Below, piece after piece: positions 1 through 8,998 of a DNA stretch of 64,000 nt; positions within the stretch are counted from its first letter, which is position 1; every line of letters starts with the position of its first letter. The DNA lies in the NCBI GenBank assembly GCA_964638865.1, contig CAZXBG010000002.1:28719-92718 (forward strand). The letters are read 5' to 3'. The position numbers and the translations under genes were made by a program. A model generated the notes under the pieces. That model did no database searches, was not told the DNA's origin, and was given only the letters and a program-made list of their open reading frames with translations. The DNA is from UBA7236 sp964638865 (lineage in GTDB: Bacteria > Bacteroidota > Bacteroidia > Chitinophagales > BACL12).

Positions 1-246
1 TGTTATTCTTTGTAGTTCCTGGTAAACAATTCTGCCCGCTCCTAAATTAAGATGTCCAACTTCACTGTTTCCCATTTGTCCTTCAGGCAATCCTACAAAT
101 TCACCATCTGTTCTCAATTCCGCATTTGGATATTTTTTGTAATAATTATTTACATTCGGAGTAAAAGCCTGCGCGATAGCAGAAGCTGCAGCATTTTTAC
201 CATGTCCCCAACCATCCATGATGATCAGCATCGCCCGTTTATTCAT
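1..246 (-). CDS. gpmI: 2,3-bisphosphoglycerate-independent phosphoglycerate mutase, N-terminal part
   Basis: Glycolytic enzyme interconverting 3- and 2-phosphoglycerate in the cytoplasm. Only the first ~82 codons are present; the gene runs off the left edge. The N-terminus reads [18 protein letters not shown], with the metal-binding Asp of the DGWG motif, and further on [14 protein letters not shown], which holds the catalytic Ser of the iPGM family. Two in-frame ATGs exist (252 and 246). I chose 246 because a promoter -7 element (TATCTTTG) lies at 258-265, so transcription probably starts at about 252. Identification is secure; the exact start is less so. Confidence 0.93.
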   Translation of the reverse strand, partial: MNKRAMLIIMDGWGHGKNAAASAIAQAFTPNVNNYYKKYPNAELRTDGEFVGLPEGQMGNSEVGHLNLGAGRIVYQELQRIT

Positions 247-257
247 ATTCATTACCA

Positions 258-265
258 CAAAGATA
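258..265 (-). promoter_or_regulatory. Bacteroidota -7 promoter element (TATCTTTG) for gpmI
   Basis: On the minus strand the bases read TATCTTTG, an exact match to the TAnnTTTG -7 consensus of the Bacteroidota primary sigma factor. It ends only 12 nt before the preferred gpmI start, implying a very short leader. No good TTTG -33 box is seen at the right spacing. Confidence 0.55.
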
Positions 266-465
266 GGAATCGTGAGGCGTGAATCGTGAGGTGTGAGTCC
301 GAAAAGTTCTAGGTGAAGAAACTCACTTTGTGAATGGTGAGTGGTCAGTGGTGAGTGACATCCTATAAGGATCAAACTCTCCAACTCACCACTGAAAACT
401 CACTGAGAGTATAAACTTTCGGCCATTGATAGTTAAAACTCATTACTCATTACTCATTACTCATT
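266..465. repeat. spacer with short tandem word repeats
   Basis: The divergent spacer between gpmI and the DUF4783 gene has no convincing gene. It holds GAATCGTGAGG-type words at 269-291, GTGAGTGGTCAGTGGTGAGTG near 338-357, and four perfect tandem copies of ACTCATT at 438-465. Similar word repeats occur in other spacers of the window (33952-34063, 48248-48290, 49181-49206). Function unknown. Confidence 0.7.
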
Positions 466-539
466 TCGTGATTGTTAAACTTTTCTTAATTTTGGTATGG
501 TTTTAGCAAATTCAGTGCATTGACCAAACAATAACAAAC

Positions 540-941
540 ATGACAAAATTTAAATTTAAAAAGGCATCTCTTCTTCTGTTGGCATTGCCACTTTTGATAT
601 TTGCAACAGCAACAGGTGATTTAGATAATATTTCTGCCGCTATAAAAGCCGGAAATTCAAAAGCCTTAGCTGAATATTTCGACAATACTGTTGAAGTAAA
701 GATTGCCAACAAAGAAGGCGCATACAGTAAAAGCCAAGCAGAAGCGATCGTAAAAGATTTTTTTACAAAAAACCCGCCTAAAACTTTCAAATTTATTCAC
801 GATGGTCCATCTGGCGGAAATAATGCACATTATGCAATAGGTTCGCTTGGCACTGATAAAGGTAAATTCAGAACTTATGTTTACCTGAAAAAAGTTGGCG
901 ATAAATTCGTGATACAGGAATTAAGTTTCGAAAATGAGTAG
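540..941 (+). CDS. DUF4783 family exported protein
   Basis: A 133-residue protein with an N-terminal hydrophobic signal segment (about residues 9-25, LLLLALPLLIFATATG) and a small alpha+beta fold of the DUF4783 type (NTF2-like), a family known mainly from Bacteroidota and without assigned function. The pattern of an N-terminal helix with AAIKAGNSKALAEYFD and a C-terminal strand pair ending in FVIQELSFE fits the family. Its last 8 bases overlap nadC, so the two are probably co-transcribed; this neighbour pair may only be a local arrangement. Predicted to act outside the cytoplasm. Confidence 0.8.
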   Translation: MTKFKFKKASLLLLALPLLIFATATGDLDNISAAIKAGNSKALAEYFDNTVEVKIANKEGAYSKSQAEAIVKDFFTKNPPKTFKFIHDGPSGGNNAHYAIGSLGTDKGKFRTYVYLKKVGDKFVIQELSFENE

Positions 942-1791
942 TGTTGAAATATGGGATCTGCTCGATATTATTGACGAGGCCCTCATAGAAGACATACAGG
1001 AAGGTGATCACACAACGCTGGCCACTATTGATCATGAAGCCACCGGAACAGCAAAACTTTTAATCAAACAACCTGGTATAATAGCCGGCGTTGAATTAGC
1101 TGAACAAATTTTAAAACATGTCAACCCCGAACTCGAGGTTGACATTGTTATTCCCGATGGTGCTAAAGTGGAACCCGGGGATATTGCTTTCACCGTTTTC
1201 GGGCGTGTTCAGGCGCTCTTAGTTGCCGAACGAACCATGCTTAATTTTATGCAACGTATGAGTGGTATCGCGACAAAAACTAACACTTTTGTGCAAAAAG
1301 TAAGGTATACCAATGCCAGGATTCTCGATACCAGAAAAACAACTCCGGGTCTTCGAAATTTTGAGAAATGGGCTGTGAGAATAGGCGGGGGACACAATCA
1401 CCGTATGGGTTTATATGATATGATCATGATCAAAGACAATCATATCGACTTTTGCGGAGGAATCGAAAACGCAATCAATAAGGTTCGCCAATATCTCGAA
1501 GAAAACGAACTGGAACTTAAAATAGAAGTAGAAACACGAAATATTGATGAGGTTTGGCAGGTGCTCAGGACTGGTGGTGTGGATCGTATTATGCTTGATA
1601 ATTTTGCTGTAAATAATATGAAAGAAGCAGTGGATGCCATTGCCGGTCAATTTGAAACCGAGGCTTCCGGTGGTATCAATATTGATACCGTGCTCGCTTA
1701 TGCCGAAACAGGCGTGGATTTTATTTCAATTGGTGCACTTACTCATTCAGTAAATAGTCTAGATCTTAGTTTTAAGGCTGTTATGGACTAA
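934..1791 (+). CDS. nadC: nicotinate-nucleotide pyrophosphorylase (quinolinate phosphoribosyltransferase)
   Basis: Converts quinolinate and PRPP to nicotinate mononucleotide, CO2 and PPi in de novo NAD synthesis. The 285-residue length is normal. Visible motifs are LDTRKTTPGLR (substrate binding), GGGHNHRMGLYDMIMIKDNH (active-site His/Lys region), IEVETRN and IMLDNF (phosphate and metal side), and EASGGI near the C-terminus. The ATG lies inside the end of the DUF4783 gene in another frame (8-bp overlap). nadA and nadB are not in this window. Confidence 0.97.
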   Translation: MSSVEIWDLLDIIDEALIEDIQEGDHTTLATIDHEATGTAKLLIKQPGIIAGVELAEQILKHVNPELEVDIVIPDGAKVEPGDIAFTVFGRVQALLVAERTMLNFMQRMSGIATKTNTFVQKVRYTNARILDTRKTTPGLRNFEKWAVRIGGGHNHRMGLYDMIMIKDNHIDFCGGIENAINKVRQYLEENELELKIEVETRNIDEVWQVLRTGGVDRIMLDNFAVNNMKEAVDAIAGQFETEASGGINIDTVLAYAETGVDFISIGALTHSVNSLDLSFKAVMD

Positions 1792-1872
1792 AATGTTAAT
1801 TTATGCCGTTGTTAATACTTGTTTTCCAGACCTGAATTGCCCTTTTATAGCCCCAGACCCTTAATTATTTAT

Positions 1873-1880
1873 TACCTTTG
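1873..1880 (+). promoter_or_regulatory. -7 promoter element (TACCTTTG) for the phosphoglycerol transferase operon
   Basis: Exact TAnnTTTG match 17 nt before the TTG start of the sulfatase-fold gene. It supports that TTG as the true start, since an upstream start would precede the transcript. No clear -33 box at the usual 19-21 bp. Confidence 0.55.
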
Positions 1881-1897
1881 TATAAATTAATTAAACT

Positions 1898-3826
1898 TTG
1901 AGGGAGCAACTTTTTCATATACAGGTTTTGTTAAAGCGGCTTGGCATCCTGTTGATTCTCTATTCGGTTTGCCGTATCCTGTTTTTTATATTCAACAAAG
2001 ATCTTTTCCCCCATATTCCTCCCGGCGATTTTCTGCAAATCATGTTTCATGGTTTGCGTTTCGATATTTCCTCCATTATTTATGTGAATTTTATTTTTAT
2101 TCTGATGCATATTTTGCCAAGTCCCTGGTTTGATAAAAACTGGTATCAGCGCATTCTCAGAATATTGTTTTATGTTTTTAATGGAGTTGCTCTTATGCTC
2201 GAGAGCGGCGATTTTATTTATTACCGTTATGGTTTAAAACGCACCTCAACACATGAACTTGGCCTTACCAGCGATACTAATATTTTACCTCAGGTAATTC
2301 AAGATTATTGGATCGTGTTTGTAATAGCATTTTTATTAGTTGCTGCAATTGAATATTTATACCGCAAAACAGATCTTCATCGGGCAAAAAAATTAAAATT
2401 TACCTTACCACGGTTGATACATTATCCTTATCAACTTGTATTTATGTTGGTGGTTTTGGTGTTTTCAGTAATTGGTGCACGAGGTGGTATTCAGGCTAAA
2501 CCACTTTCACCCAACAGCGCTTCATTATACGTAACAGATAGTCGTTTAACATCACTTATAATTAATACGCCTTTCTCAGTAATTTATGCCTTCGGTCACA
2601 GGCAATTACAGGAACCAAAATATTTTGAAGAGGCGGAACTTCAACAAAAGTTTTCGCCTGTTCATCAAAATGCAACTTTTTACCAGTGGCCCGATTCCAT
2701 TAAAAAATCAGGACAACCCGATAATATTTGCGTAATTATACTGGAAAGTTTTTCTAAAGAATATATTGGATATTTTAATAAAGGGACAGGTTATACTCCA
2801 TTTCTCGATAACCTCTTAACGCAGGGTTTGTGTTTCACTAATGCGTTTTCTAATGGTAAATCTTCCAATCAGGGAATTGTTGCAATTACAAGTGGAATTC
2901 CTGTTTTAATGGAAGAACCCTTTGTTTCCTCTATTTATCAGAACAATCAGATTGAGGGGATTGGGACTTTAATAAAAAAAGTTGGATATTCCTCAGCATT
3001 TTTTCACGGAGCAAATAATGGTTCCATGCAGTTTGACCGTTTAATGGCGCAAGCGGGAATTGAACAATATTTCGGAAGAAATGAATATGGAAATGATGCT
3101 GATTTTGATGGCAATTGGGGAATATTTGATGAACCTTTTCTTAAATGGACTGCCAGTGAAATGAGCACCTTGAAACCACCTTTTTATAGTCAGATATTTA
3201 CCATTTCCTCACATCATCCATTTACTGTACCTCAGCAACATAAAGGAAAATTTAAGAAGGGTGTAATTCCAATGTTGGAAGTTGTTGGTTATGCAGATTA
3301 TGCATTGGAGCAATTTTTTATTGAAGCAAAAAAACAGCCTTGGTATAATAATACCCTTTTTATTTTAACCGCCGATCATCCCGGACCACCTTTGCCGGAA
3401 CAAGAATTTTATCAGGAACAGGTTGGATCACATGCTACCTGGATGTTGATTTATAAACCGAATGGACAATTTAGTGGAACTAATGATATGGTGGTTCAGC
3501 AAACGGATATTCCGGCTACAATATTAGATTATGTTGGATATTCCGGCAAATTTATGGCATATGGAAACTCTGTGTTCGACACTACTGCTGTTCGTTATGT
3601 TTACAATTACCATTCATCAGATTACATGATCATAAATGATGATTTTGCATTACAATTTGACGGCTCCAGATCCATAGGATTATATCAATATAAATCGGAT
3701 AGCTCATTAAATGATAATTTATTGTTCGAATATCCTGATATTACTGCAACTATGGAAGATAAATTAAAGGCAATTATTCAAACCCACCACGAAGCGATGG
3801 TTAGGAATAAATTGATACCGGAGTGA
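1898..3826 (+). CDS. LTA-synthase-like phosphoglycerol transferase (membrane sulfatase-fold protein)
   Basis: A 642-residue inner-membrane enzyme with about five N-terminal membrane segments (roughly residues 10-215) and a periplasmic alkaline phosphatase/sulfatase-fold domain. Visible metal and catalytic residues are Glu in VIILESFSKEY (~282), the nucleophile position in NGKSSNQG (Ser322, where Staphylococcus LtaS has Thr), and Asp493-His494 in LTADHPG. The family moves phosphoglycerol from phosphatidylglycerol to a glycan or lipid acceptor and releases diacylglycerol; the acceptor here is unknown. Start is TTG, 17 nt after a -7 element. The stop overlaps the next gene (GTGA), so the two are translationally coupled. 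A simple sulfatase is less likely because the sulfatase CxPxR motif is absent. Confidence 0.88.
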   Translation: MREQLFHIQVLLKRLGILLILYSVCRILFFIFNKDLFPHIPPGDFLQIMFHGLRFDISSIIYVNFIFILMHILPSPWFDKNWYQRILRILFYVFNGVALMLESGDFIYYRYGLKRTSTHELGLTSDTNILPQVIQDYWIVFVIAFLLVAAIEYLYRKTDLHRAKKLKFTLPRLIHYPYQLVFMLVVLVFSVIGARGGIQAKPLSPNSASLYVTDSRLTSLIINTPFSVIYAFGHRQLQEPKYFEEAELQQKFSPVHQNATFYQWPDSIKKSGQPDNICVIILESFSKEYIGYFNKGTGYTPFLDNLLTQGLCFTNAFSNGKSSNQGIVAITSGIPVLMEEPFVSSIYQNNQIEGIGTLIKKVGYSSAFFHGANNGSMQFDRLMAQAGIEQYFGRNEYGNDADFDGNWGIFDEPFLKWTASEMSTLKPPFYSQIFTISSHHPFTVPQQHKGKFKKGVIPMLEVVGYADYALEQFFIEAKKQPWYNNTLFILTADHPGPPLPEQEFYQEQVGSHATWMLIYKPNGQFSGTNDMVVQQTDIPATILDYVGYSGKFMAYGNSVFDTTAVRYVYNYHSSDYMIINDDFALQFDGSRSIGLYQYKSDSSLNDNLLFEYPDITATMEDKLKAIIQTHHEAMVRNKLIPE

Positions 3827-4707
3827 AAAAAAATATTTTGTTTATTGTTAATCCTGTAGCAGGAGTTAAACGAAAGGATAAAATTCCGCCACTTATTAAT
3901 AAATTTCTCAACCACGATAAATTTAATTACGAAGTTGTATATACCGAAAGTCGGGGACATGCAACAGAAATTGCACGTCAGGCGGTGGTCGATAAATTTG
4001 ATGTAGTTGCAGTTGCAGGAGGTGATGGAAGTGTAAATGAGGTTGCAACCGGTTTATTGGGGAGTGAAACTGCTCTTGCAATTATACCAAGTGGATCAGG
4101 TAACGGACTTGCGAGGCATCTCGGATATTCTATTAATATCAGATCAACTTTGGAAATTATTAACGATTACCAATTAAAAAAAATTGATGTTTGTAAAGTA
4201 AACGATTTTTATTTTTTTAGTTTGATTGGAATTGGATTTGATGCCTTTGTTGCAAAGGTTTTTAGCAAGGAGGAAACGAGAGGGTTTTTAACCTATTTTT
4301 GGAGTGCCATTAAAAGTATTTCTTCATTTGAACCATTCGAATATTCTTTTAATTCTGTAGAAAAAACTTTTAAAGGCAAGGCGTTTATGATTAATTTGTG
4401 CAATTCAAATCAATATGGATACAATGTTAAAGTTGCTCCATTTGCGAGTTTGAACGACGGTTTAATGGATATAGTTCTAGTGGATAATATTCCAAAATGG
4501 AAAGTACCTTTTGCAGTGATCCGGGTTTTTACAGGAACACATTTGCGCAGTAAACATTTTACTACTTTTAAGACTAAGGAAGTATTGATAGAATCGCCGA
4601 ATTATACCTATTTACAAATTGATGGTGAAACAGTCCCTAAAGATAAATCGTTTAAGGTGAGTATTATTCCCGGCGGATTAAATGTATTGGTTAATTCAAA
4701 AAAATAA
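3823..4707 (+). CDS. diacylglycerol kinase family lipid kinase (YegS/DgkB-like)
   Basis: A cytoplasmic 294-residue lipid kinase of the DAGK catalytic-domain family. The N-terminal domain has FIVNPVAG and the nucleotide-binding VAVAGGDGSVNEVATGL (usual GGDGT, here GGDGS), followed by IPSGSGNGLARHLG. The C-terminal beta-sandwich ends with LQIDGETV. Likely phosphorylates diacylglycerol or a related lipid with ATP. It starts with GTG overlapping the stop of the phosphoglycerol transferase, an enzyme class that releases diacylglycerol, so a recycling role is plausible. Substrate cannot be decided from sequence alone. Confidence 0.92.
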   Translation: MKKNILFIVNPVAGVKRKDKIPPLINKFLNHDKFNYEVVYTESRGHATEIARQAVVDKFDVVAVAGGDGSVNEVATGLLGSETALAIIPSGSGNGLARHLGYSINIRSTLEIINDYQLKKIDVCKVNDFYFFSLIGIGFDAFVAKVFSKEETRGFLTYFWSAIKSISSFEPFEYSFNSVEKTFKGKAFMINLCNSNQYGYNVKVAPFASLNDGLMDIVLVDNIPKWKVPFAVIRVFTGTHLRSKHFTTFKTKEVLIESPNYTYLQIDGETVPKDKSFKVSIIPGGLNVLVNSKK

Positions 4708-4715
4708 TTATTCGA

Positions 4716-5057
4716 ATGGCAAAAAAGAACAAGGATAAGTTCGGATTTGTTTTTTCTACTGATCCGGATTTTAAATTTGAAAAAGATTCAATATCGCAAA
4801 ATACGCTTCCTCCTCAACAACAAGACCTTAGAATATGGTTGGAAAAAAATCACCGGGGAGGTAAGACGGCATGTGTAATTAAAAATTTTGTGGGAAGTGA
4901 GGAAGACCTTGAAAAGTTGGGAAAAGAACTAAAAACAAAGTGTGGTACGGGTGGTTCTGTTAAAGATGGTGAAATAATTATTCAGGGTGATCAACGTAAA
5001 AAATTAGGGGAGATATTGGCTAAGCTTGGTTATAAATATAAATTAGCCGGTGGGTAG
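4716..5057 (+). CDS. SUI1/eIF1-like translation factor (YciH family)
   Basis: A 113-residue protein with a SUI1 domain in the C-terminal two-thirds: RGGKTACVIKNFVG, then LGKELKTKCGTGGSVKDGEIIIQGDQ, the basic-loop and beta-sheet signature of eIF1/YciH. Bacterial members are thought to affect start-site selection on the ribosome, but their role is poorly known. It is 8 bp downstream of the lipid kinase gene and ends the operon; a strong hairpin follows at 5083-5114. Confidence 0.93.
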   Translation: MAKKNKDKFGFVFSTDPDFKFEKDSISQNTLPPQQQDLRIWLEKNHRGGKTACVIKNFVGSEEDLEKLGKELKTKCGTGGSVKDGEIIIQGDQRKKLGEILAKLGYKYKLAGG

Positions 5058-5082
5058 AAGGCAATGAAGGAATGAAATAAAG

Positions 5083-5114
5083 AAGGTGGAAGGATATTTA
5101 ATCGCTTCCACCTT
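5083..5114. terminator. bidirectional hairpin terminator
   Basis: Perfect 10-bp stem AAGGTGGAAG / CTTCCACCTT with a 12-nt loop, between the convergent SUI1 gene and the T9SS gene ending at 5137. A short T-rich stretch follows on the plus strand, so it probably serves both. Confidence 0.75.
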
Positions 5115-5136
5115 ATTAATTTAATTTGATCAGTAT

Positions 5137-6894
5137 TTATTTTTGAATGACTAGCTGATCGGTATACCGGATTTGATCGTTTTGTACTGTAATAATATAG
5201 ATACCGGAAGGCAAATTTTTAAGATCTATACTTATAGATTCTCCTTTGAGACCAATATTAAATTCTTCATTAAATACTGTAGTGCCAGTAACACTTAATA
5301 TATTGCAATTAAATTTACCTGAAGCAGGCAAAATAATTGTTGTTGTATTTTTTGCAGGATTTGGATAAAGTAACATTTCTTCATTTGTAGTCTCGGAAAG
5401 TTCCTCTCTACAAACGGCTGTTGTGAAATTCTGCACAGCCGAAAATGCGGAAACCAAATCAACTCCAACGGTATCACAAATTGTTCTGATTTGCCACATA
5501 TAATTTTTATTACATTGCAGATTTTTAAGATTTAATATGTTGTTAATTCCAGGTACAAATTTTTTCTTCCAGGTTGCTGCTGTAGATTTTTTATACCAAA
5601 CCTCATATTGAAAAGCACCTGGAACAAGGGTCCAGTTTAATCGGGCTTTAGTTGTTGTGATATTATTTGTGAATAATCCTGATGGCACATCGCAAGTAAT
5701 TATTGTTTCCTGTGTAAAATGTGCTGTAGCTCCTCCAACAACATAGATACTGTAGTCATTGCCAAAAACAAATCCATTGGCATAACTGCCGGAGCAATGT
5801 GCAACCCATCCGCTGCTTCCATCGGCATTTACTTTGCAAACAGCCATTTCAAATAGGGTTCCTGCAGCAAAATAAGCATTATTTGCTGCATCTAATTTCA
5901 TTATTGCATGCAGTAGTAAATTAAATCCTGCACCATCTGCATCAAGATTTTCCCAAATAACATTTCCGAGTTGATCATATTTTATAAATGCAATTCCCGG
6001 AGTACCTCCATTTGGAAATCCTGCAACAATTGGTTCATTGTCGTTTCCAACTTCAACTTTTGAAGCAGCAATTCCATTTATTTCATCCCAAATTATGGTA
6101 CCTGTTGGGGATAATTTTGTAATTATACTACCGGCATCTATCACAACATATTCACCGTTAATTATATAAGTATTTCCGAAAGCATCACCCGCCGCATCTC
6201 CTCCGGTTAAACTTAATATTCCTGCATAACTCCATATTTCATTTCCATCAAGATCTATTTTTGCATAGCCGTTCACACTTCCTACAATTCCTCTTCCGGA
6301 AATTATTATTTTATTATCAGGAGTAAATTTAAAATTCTGCGCAGCACCTATCCCGGCAGCATTAAAATAATTCCAGAGGGCCGTTCCGTCAGGTGCAAAT
6401 TTTTTAACTTTTGTAACAAATCCCGGAACTCCGCTTCCCATTCCAAGTACATAAATATTATTATCGGCATCAATTAAACATTTTTTTGTATAAGAACCAT
6501 CAAAACTGGTCTCATATACAACGCGCCAAATCAGAGCACCCGATGGATTAAATTTCATGATAACACTTGCTGCATTTACAGGCGATGCATATCCTGACCG
6601 AATTGTTCCTGTTACAATAATATTGTTATCGTTGTCAGTTTCAACCCAGGTTGCAACTTCATGTCTTGTATTGTCTGTATTATCAAAAGAGGTTACCCAA
6701 AGAAAATTGCCGGCAGCATCTCTTTTGGTTAGTGATATATCACCCGCCGGATTATAATCCCAATTAACAGTATAAACATTGTCGCTGGCGTCAGTTGCAA
6801 TTGCAACACCACCGGTAAATTGAAGCCAATCAAGAGTTACTTGTGCCGTACCAATTATTGGTATTAATAATAAACATAAAATAAAGTTTTTCAT
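5137..6894 (-). CDS. secreted beta-propeller/SBBP-like protein with FN3 module and T9SS type A sorting domain
   Basis: A 585-residue secreted protein. A signal peptide (MKNFILCLLLIPIIGTAQ) is followed by ~370 residues of repeated strands with motifs such as DNNIYVLGMG, DGTALWN and GNVIWEN, typical of SBBP/PQQ-like propeller repeats. Next come a fibronectin type III-like module (NWTLVPGAFQYEVWYKKS to AVQNFTT) and a C-terminal T9SS domain (LLYPNPAKNTTTIILP to GIYIITV, ending VIQK). T9SS exports such cargo across the outer membrane. It lies just downstream of a paralogue on the same strand. The ligand or role is not evident; adhesion or surface display is a guess. Confidence 0.85.
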   Translation of the reverse strand: MKNFILCLLLIPIIGTAQVTLDWLQFTGGVAIATDASDNVYTVNWDYNPAGDISLTKRDAAGNFLWVTSFDNTDNTRHEVATWVETDNDNNIIVTGTIRSGYASPVNAASVIMKFNPSGALIWRVVYETSFDGSYTKKCLIDADNNIYVLGMGSGVPGFVTKVKKFAPDGTALWNYFNAAGIGAAQNFKFTPDNKIIISGRGIVGSVNGYAKIDLDGNEIWSYAGILSLTGGDAAGDAFGNTYIINGEYVVIDAGSIITKLSPTGTIIWDEINGIAASKVEVGNDNEPIVAGFPNGGTPGIAFIKYDQLGNVIWENLDADGAGFNLLLHAIMKLDAANNAYFAAGTLFEMAVCKVNADGSSGWVAHCSGSYANGFVFGNDYSIYVVGGATAHFTQETIITCDVPSGLFTNNITTTKARLNWTLVPGAFQYEVWYKKSTAATWKKKFVPGINNILNLKNLQCNKNYMWQIRTICDTVGVDLVSAFSAVQNFTTAVCREELSETTNEEMLLYPNPAKNTTTIILPASGKFNCNILSVTGTTVFNEEFNIGLKGESISIDLKNLPSGIYIITVQNDQIRYTDQLVIQK

Positions 6895-6911
6895 AATTTT
6901 AATTTAAATTT

Positions 6912-8747
6912 TTATTTTGAAATAATAAATTGATCGTTTATAATATTGTTTTGTGTTTCGAATTGAATGATATACATTCCGGATGTTAAATTGCTGACAT
7001 CAATTGTTTGAATATCCGAACTCGGGTTGTCAATAATTAATACTATTTTTCCTGATAGATCGAGAATGATAATATTTTTAATTGTAAAATCACCAATAGT
7101 GATATTTAATACTTCTGTTGCCGGATTTGGAAATATTGAAATATTTTCCTCCATAACAGATGTTTCTTCCCTGCAAATTAAAGTTGTAAAATTTTGCAAC
7201 GCAGAAAAATCAGAAACCACATCAACTCCAACGGTATCACAAATTGTTCTGATTTGCCATTCATAATTTTTATTGCACTGTAAGTTTTTCAGGTTTAATT
7301 TATAGTTAATACCGGGAACAAATTTTTTCTTCCAAACAGCTGCAGTTGTTTTTTTATACCATACTTCATATTGAAATGCATCAGGATTAATGGTCCAGTT
7401 AAGTCTTGCGTTTGTTGTGCTGATATTATTTGTATATAATCCTATAGGTGTTTCACAAATTGTAGGAAATACCTGTGTATAGTGTATGGTAGTTGCATAC
7501 ATTTGAGCCACAGCATAAATCGAATTATCTGATGCAAGACAAATTGCTGAACCAATATTTGTGTAATAATCGTGTAAGGCTGTCCATTCTGCGATTCCAT
7601 CAGGAGTGTATTTAATGGTAACCATTTGTGTTAAACTTGTCCAGAAATATCCTGGCCATGGACCTCCCTGCCCTGTTACATAAATATTATCATCATCATC
7701 CTTTACCATCATCATTGGTATTTCATCATTGCCGGTATGTTCATCATATATCTGCGACCACTGAAGAACTCCTGAACTATTGATTTTAAATGTTATCCAA
7801 TCGAAATAAAGATCACCATAACCAATAATATATGCTCCGCCGGAATTATCACTTTCAATTTGACGGCCAAATTCTTCATTGCCGAAACCATAATTTTGCG
7901 ACCATATTAATGATCCTGTTGAATTGTATTTCTTAACTGTAATATCAGTAGAAATAAAAGGAATTTCTCCAAATGAGCCATGTGATAACACAAAAATATT
8001 TCCAAACGGATCCAGATCTATGTCTTTTATTCCATATTCTATACCGCTGATGCTCCATAATATATTTCCATCGGGTGAAATTTTTGCCATGGTTGAACCA
8101 TAAGATGCTATTACGATATTGCCTGCTGCATCATATTCCATATTATGCAAAGTACCGCCAATAGGATTTCCCAGGTCATCAGCAATAATTGACCAAATTT
8201 CATTGCCATTCGTATCATATTTTTTCACCATCATATTGCCAACTTCCGCATGATAAATCATCCACGCATTTACCTCTCCTCCAACATAAATATTTCCGGA
8301 AGCATCGGTTAAAACTTTGCGACCTCTGTATGCAGAGCCTGTATTGAAAATTTTTCGCCAGATTAATACACCGTCTTCGCCATTAAATTTCATCGTAACT
8401 ACCTGAACCGGAAACCAATCCGTTCCAAATCCGGTATTTGTATAACCTGTTACAATAGCATCACCATTAATATCTATTGCAACGCAACTTGCAACTTCCC
8501 ATTGAGAAGGGGTGGTATTGTCATAGGTTACTGCCCATAAAATAGTCCCATCGGCACTTCTTTTTGTCAGGTAAATATCGCCATTGAAAATGTCGCTGAG
8601 TGTAAAAGCGTTGTCGGCAGCATCAACAACCACCATTATACCATCCTTGCCGTAGTAATCATCCTGTGAAACCCAGTCCTCAGTAACCTGAGCGCGAAGG
8701 GATAGTGTTGTAAGGGATAAGGCCGTAATAAAGAGTATTTTTTTCAT
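6912..8747 (-). CDS. paralogous secreted beta-propeller protein with FN3 module and T9SS type A domain
   Basis: Same architecture as its neighbour at 5137-6894: signal peptide (MKKILFITALSLTTLSLRAQ), a propeller of SBBP-like repeats (DASGNIYVGGEV, DPFGNIFVLSHG, NIYVTGQGG), an FN3-like module, and a T9SS domain (ISIFPNPATEVLNITIG to GMYIIQFETQ). I placed the start at the ATG at 8747 so that the signal peptide is N-terminal; an upstream in-frame ATG at 8774 would add nine residues. The FN3 module is nearly identical to the neighbour's while the propellers differ strongly, suggesting duplication with later exchange of the module. The two genes are 17 bp apart and probably co-transcribed. Confidence 0.85.
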   Translation of the reverse strand: MKKILFITALSLTTLSLRAQVTEDWVSQDDYYGKDGIMVVVDAADNAFTLSDIFNGDIYLTKRSADGTILWAVTYDNTTPSQWEVASCVAIDINGDAIVTGYTNTGFGTDWFPVQVVTMKFNGEDGVLIWRKIFNTGSAYRGRKVLTDASGNIYVGGEVNAWMIYHAEVGNMMVKKYDTNGNEIWSIIADDLGNPIGGTLHNMEYDAAGNIVIASYGSTMAKISPDGNILWSISGIEYGIKDIDLDPFGNIFVLSHGSFGEIPFISTDITVKKYNSTGSLIWSQNYGFGNEEFGRQIESDNSGGAYIIGYGDLYFDWITFKINSSGVLQWSQIYDEHTGNDEIPMMMVKDDDDNIYVTGQGGPWPGYFWTSLTQMVTIKYTPDGIAEWTALHDYYTNIGSAICLASDNSIYAVAQMYATTIHYTQVFPTICETPIGLYTNNISTTNARLNWTINPDAFQYEVWYKKTTAAVWKKKFVPGINYKLNLKNLQCNKNYEWQIRTICDTVGVDVVSDFSALQNFTTLICREETSVMEENISIFPNPATEVLNITIGDFTIKNIIILDLSGKIVLIIDNPSSDIQTIDVSNLTSGMYIIQFETQNNIINDQFIISK

Positions 8748-8998
8748 AAAAATTGAAATTATATGTATATACAAAGAAATTGATTAAAAAGGAAAAAACA
8801 GATGACTTTCGTTCTGTAAACAGGAAACTATAGTCACCAATTGAACAATGTTCATTAGAAAAATTTTCAGCAAATAGGGTTAAGGCTGTACGTAAAAAAG
8901 AGACAGGATATTATGATTTGCAGATGATCAATTGATACATATATCAATTTAAGAATATCCCAACACGATATGTAAATGGGTCATAAAAAAGTAGACAT

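Noticed and set aside
52..282. Plus-strand frame opposite gpmI
   Set aside because: Shadow of the gpmI coding strand, which has clear family motifs.
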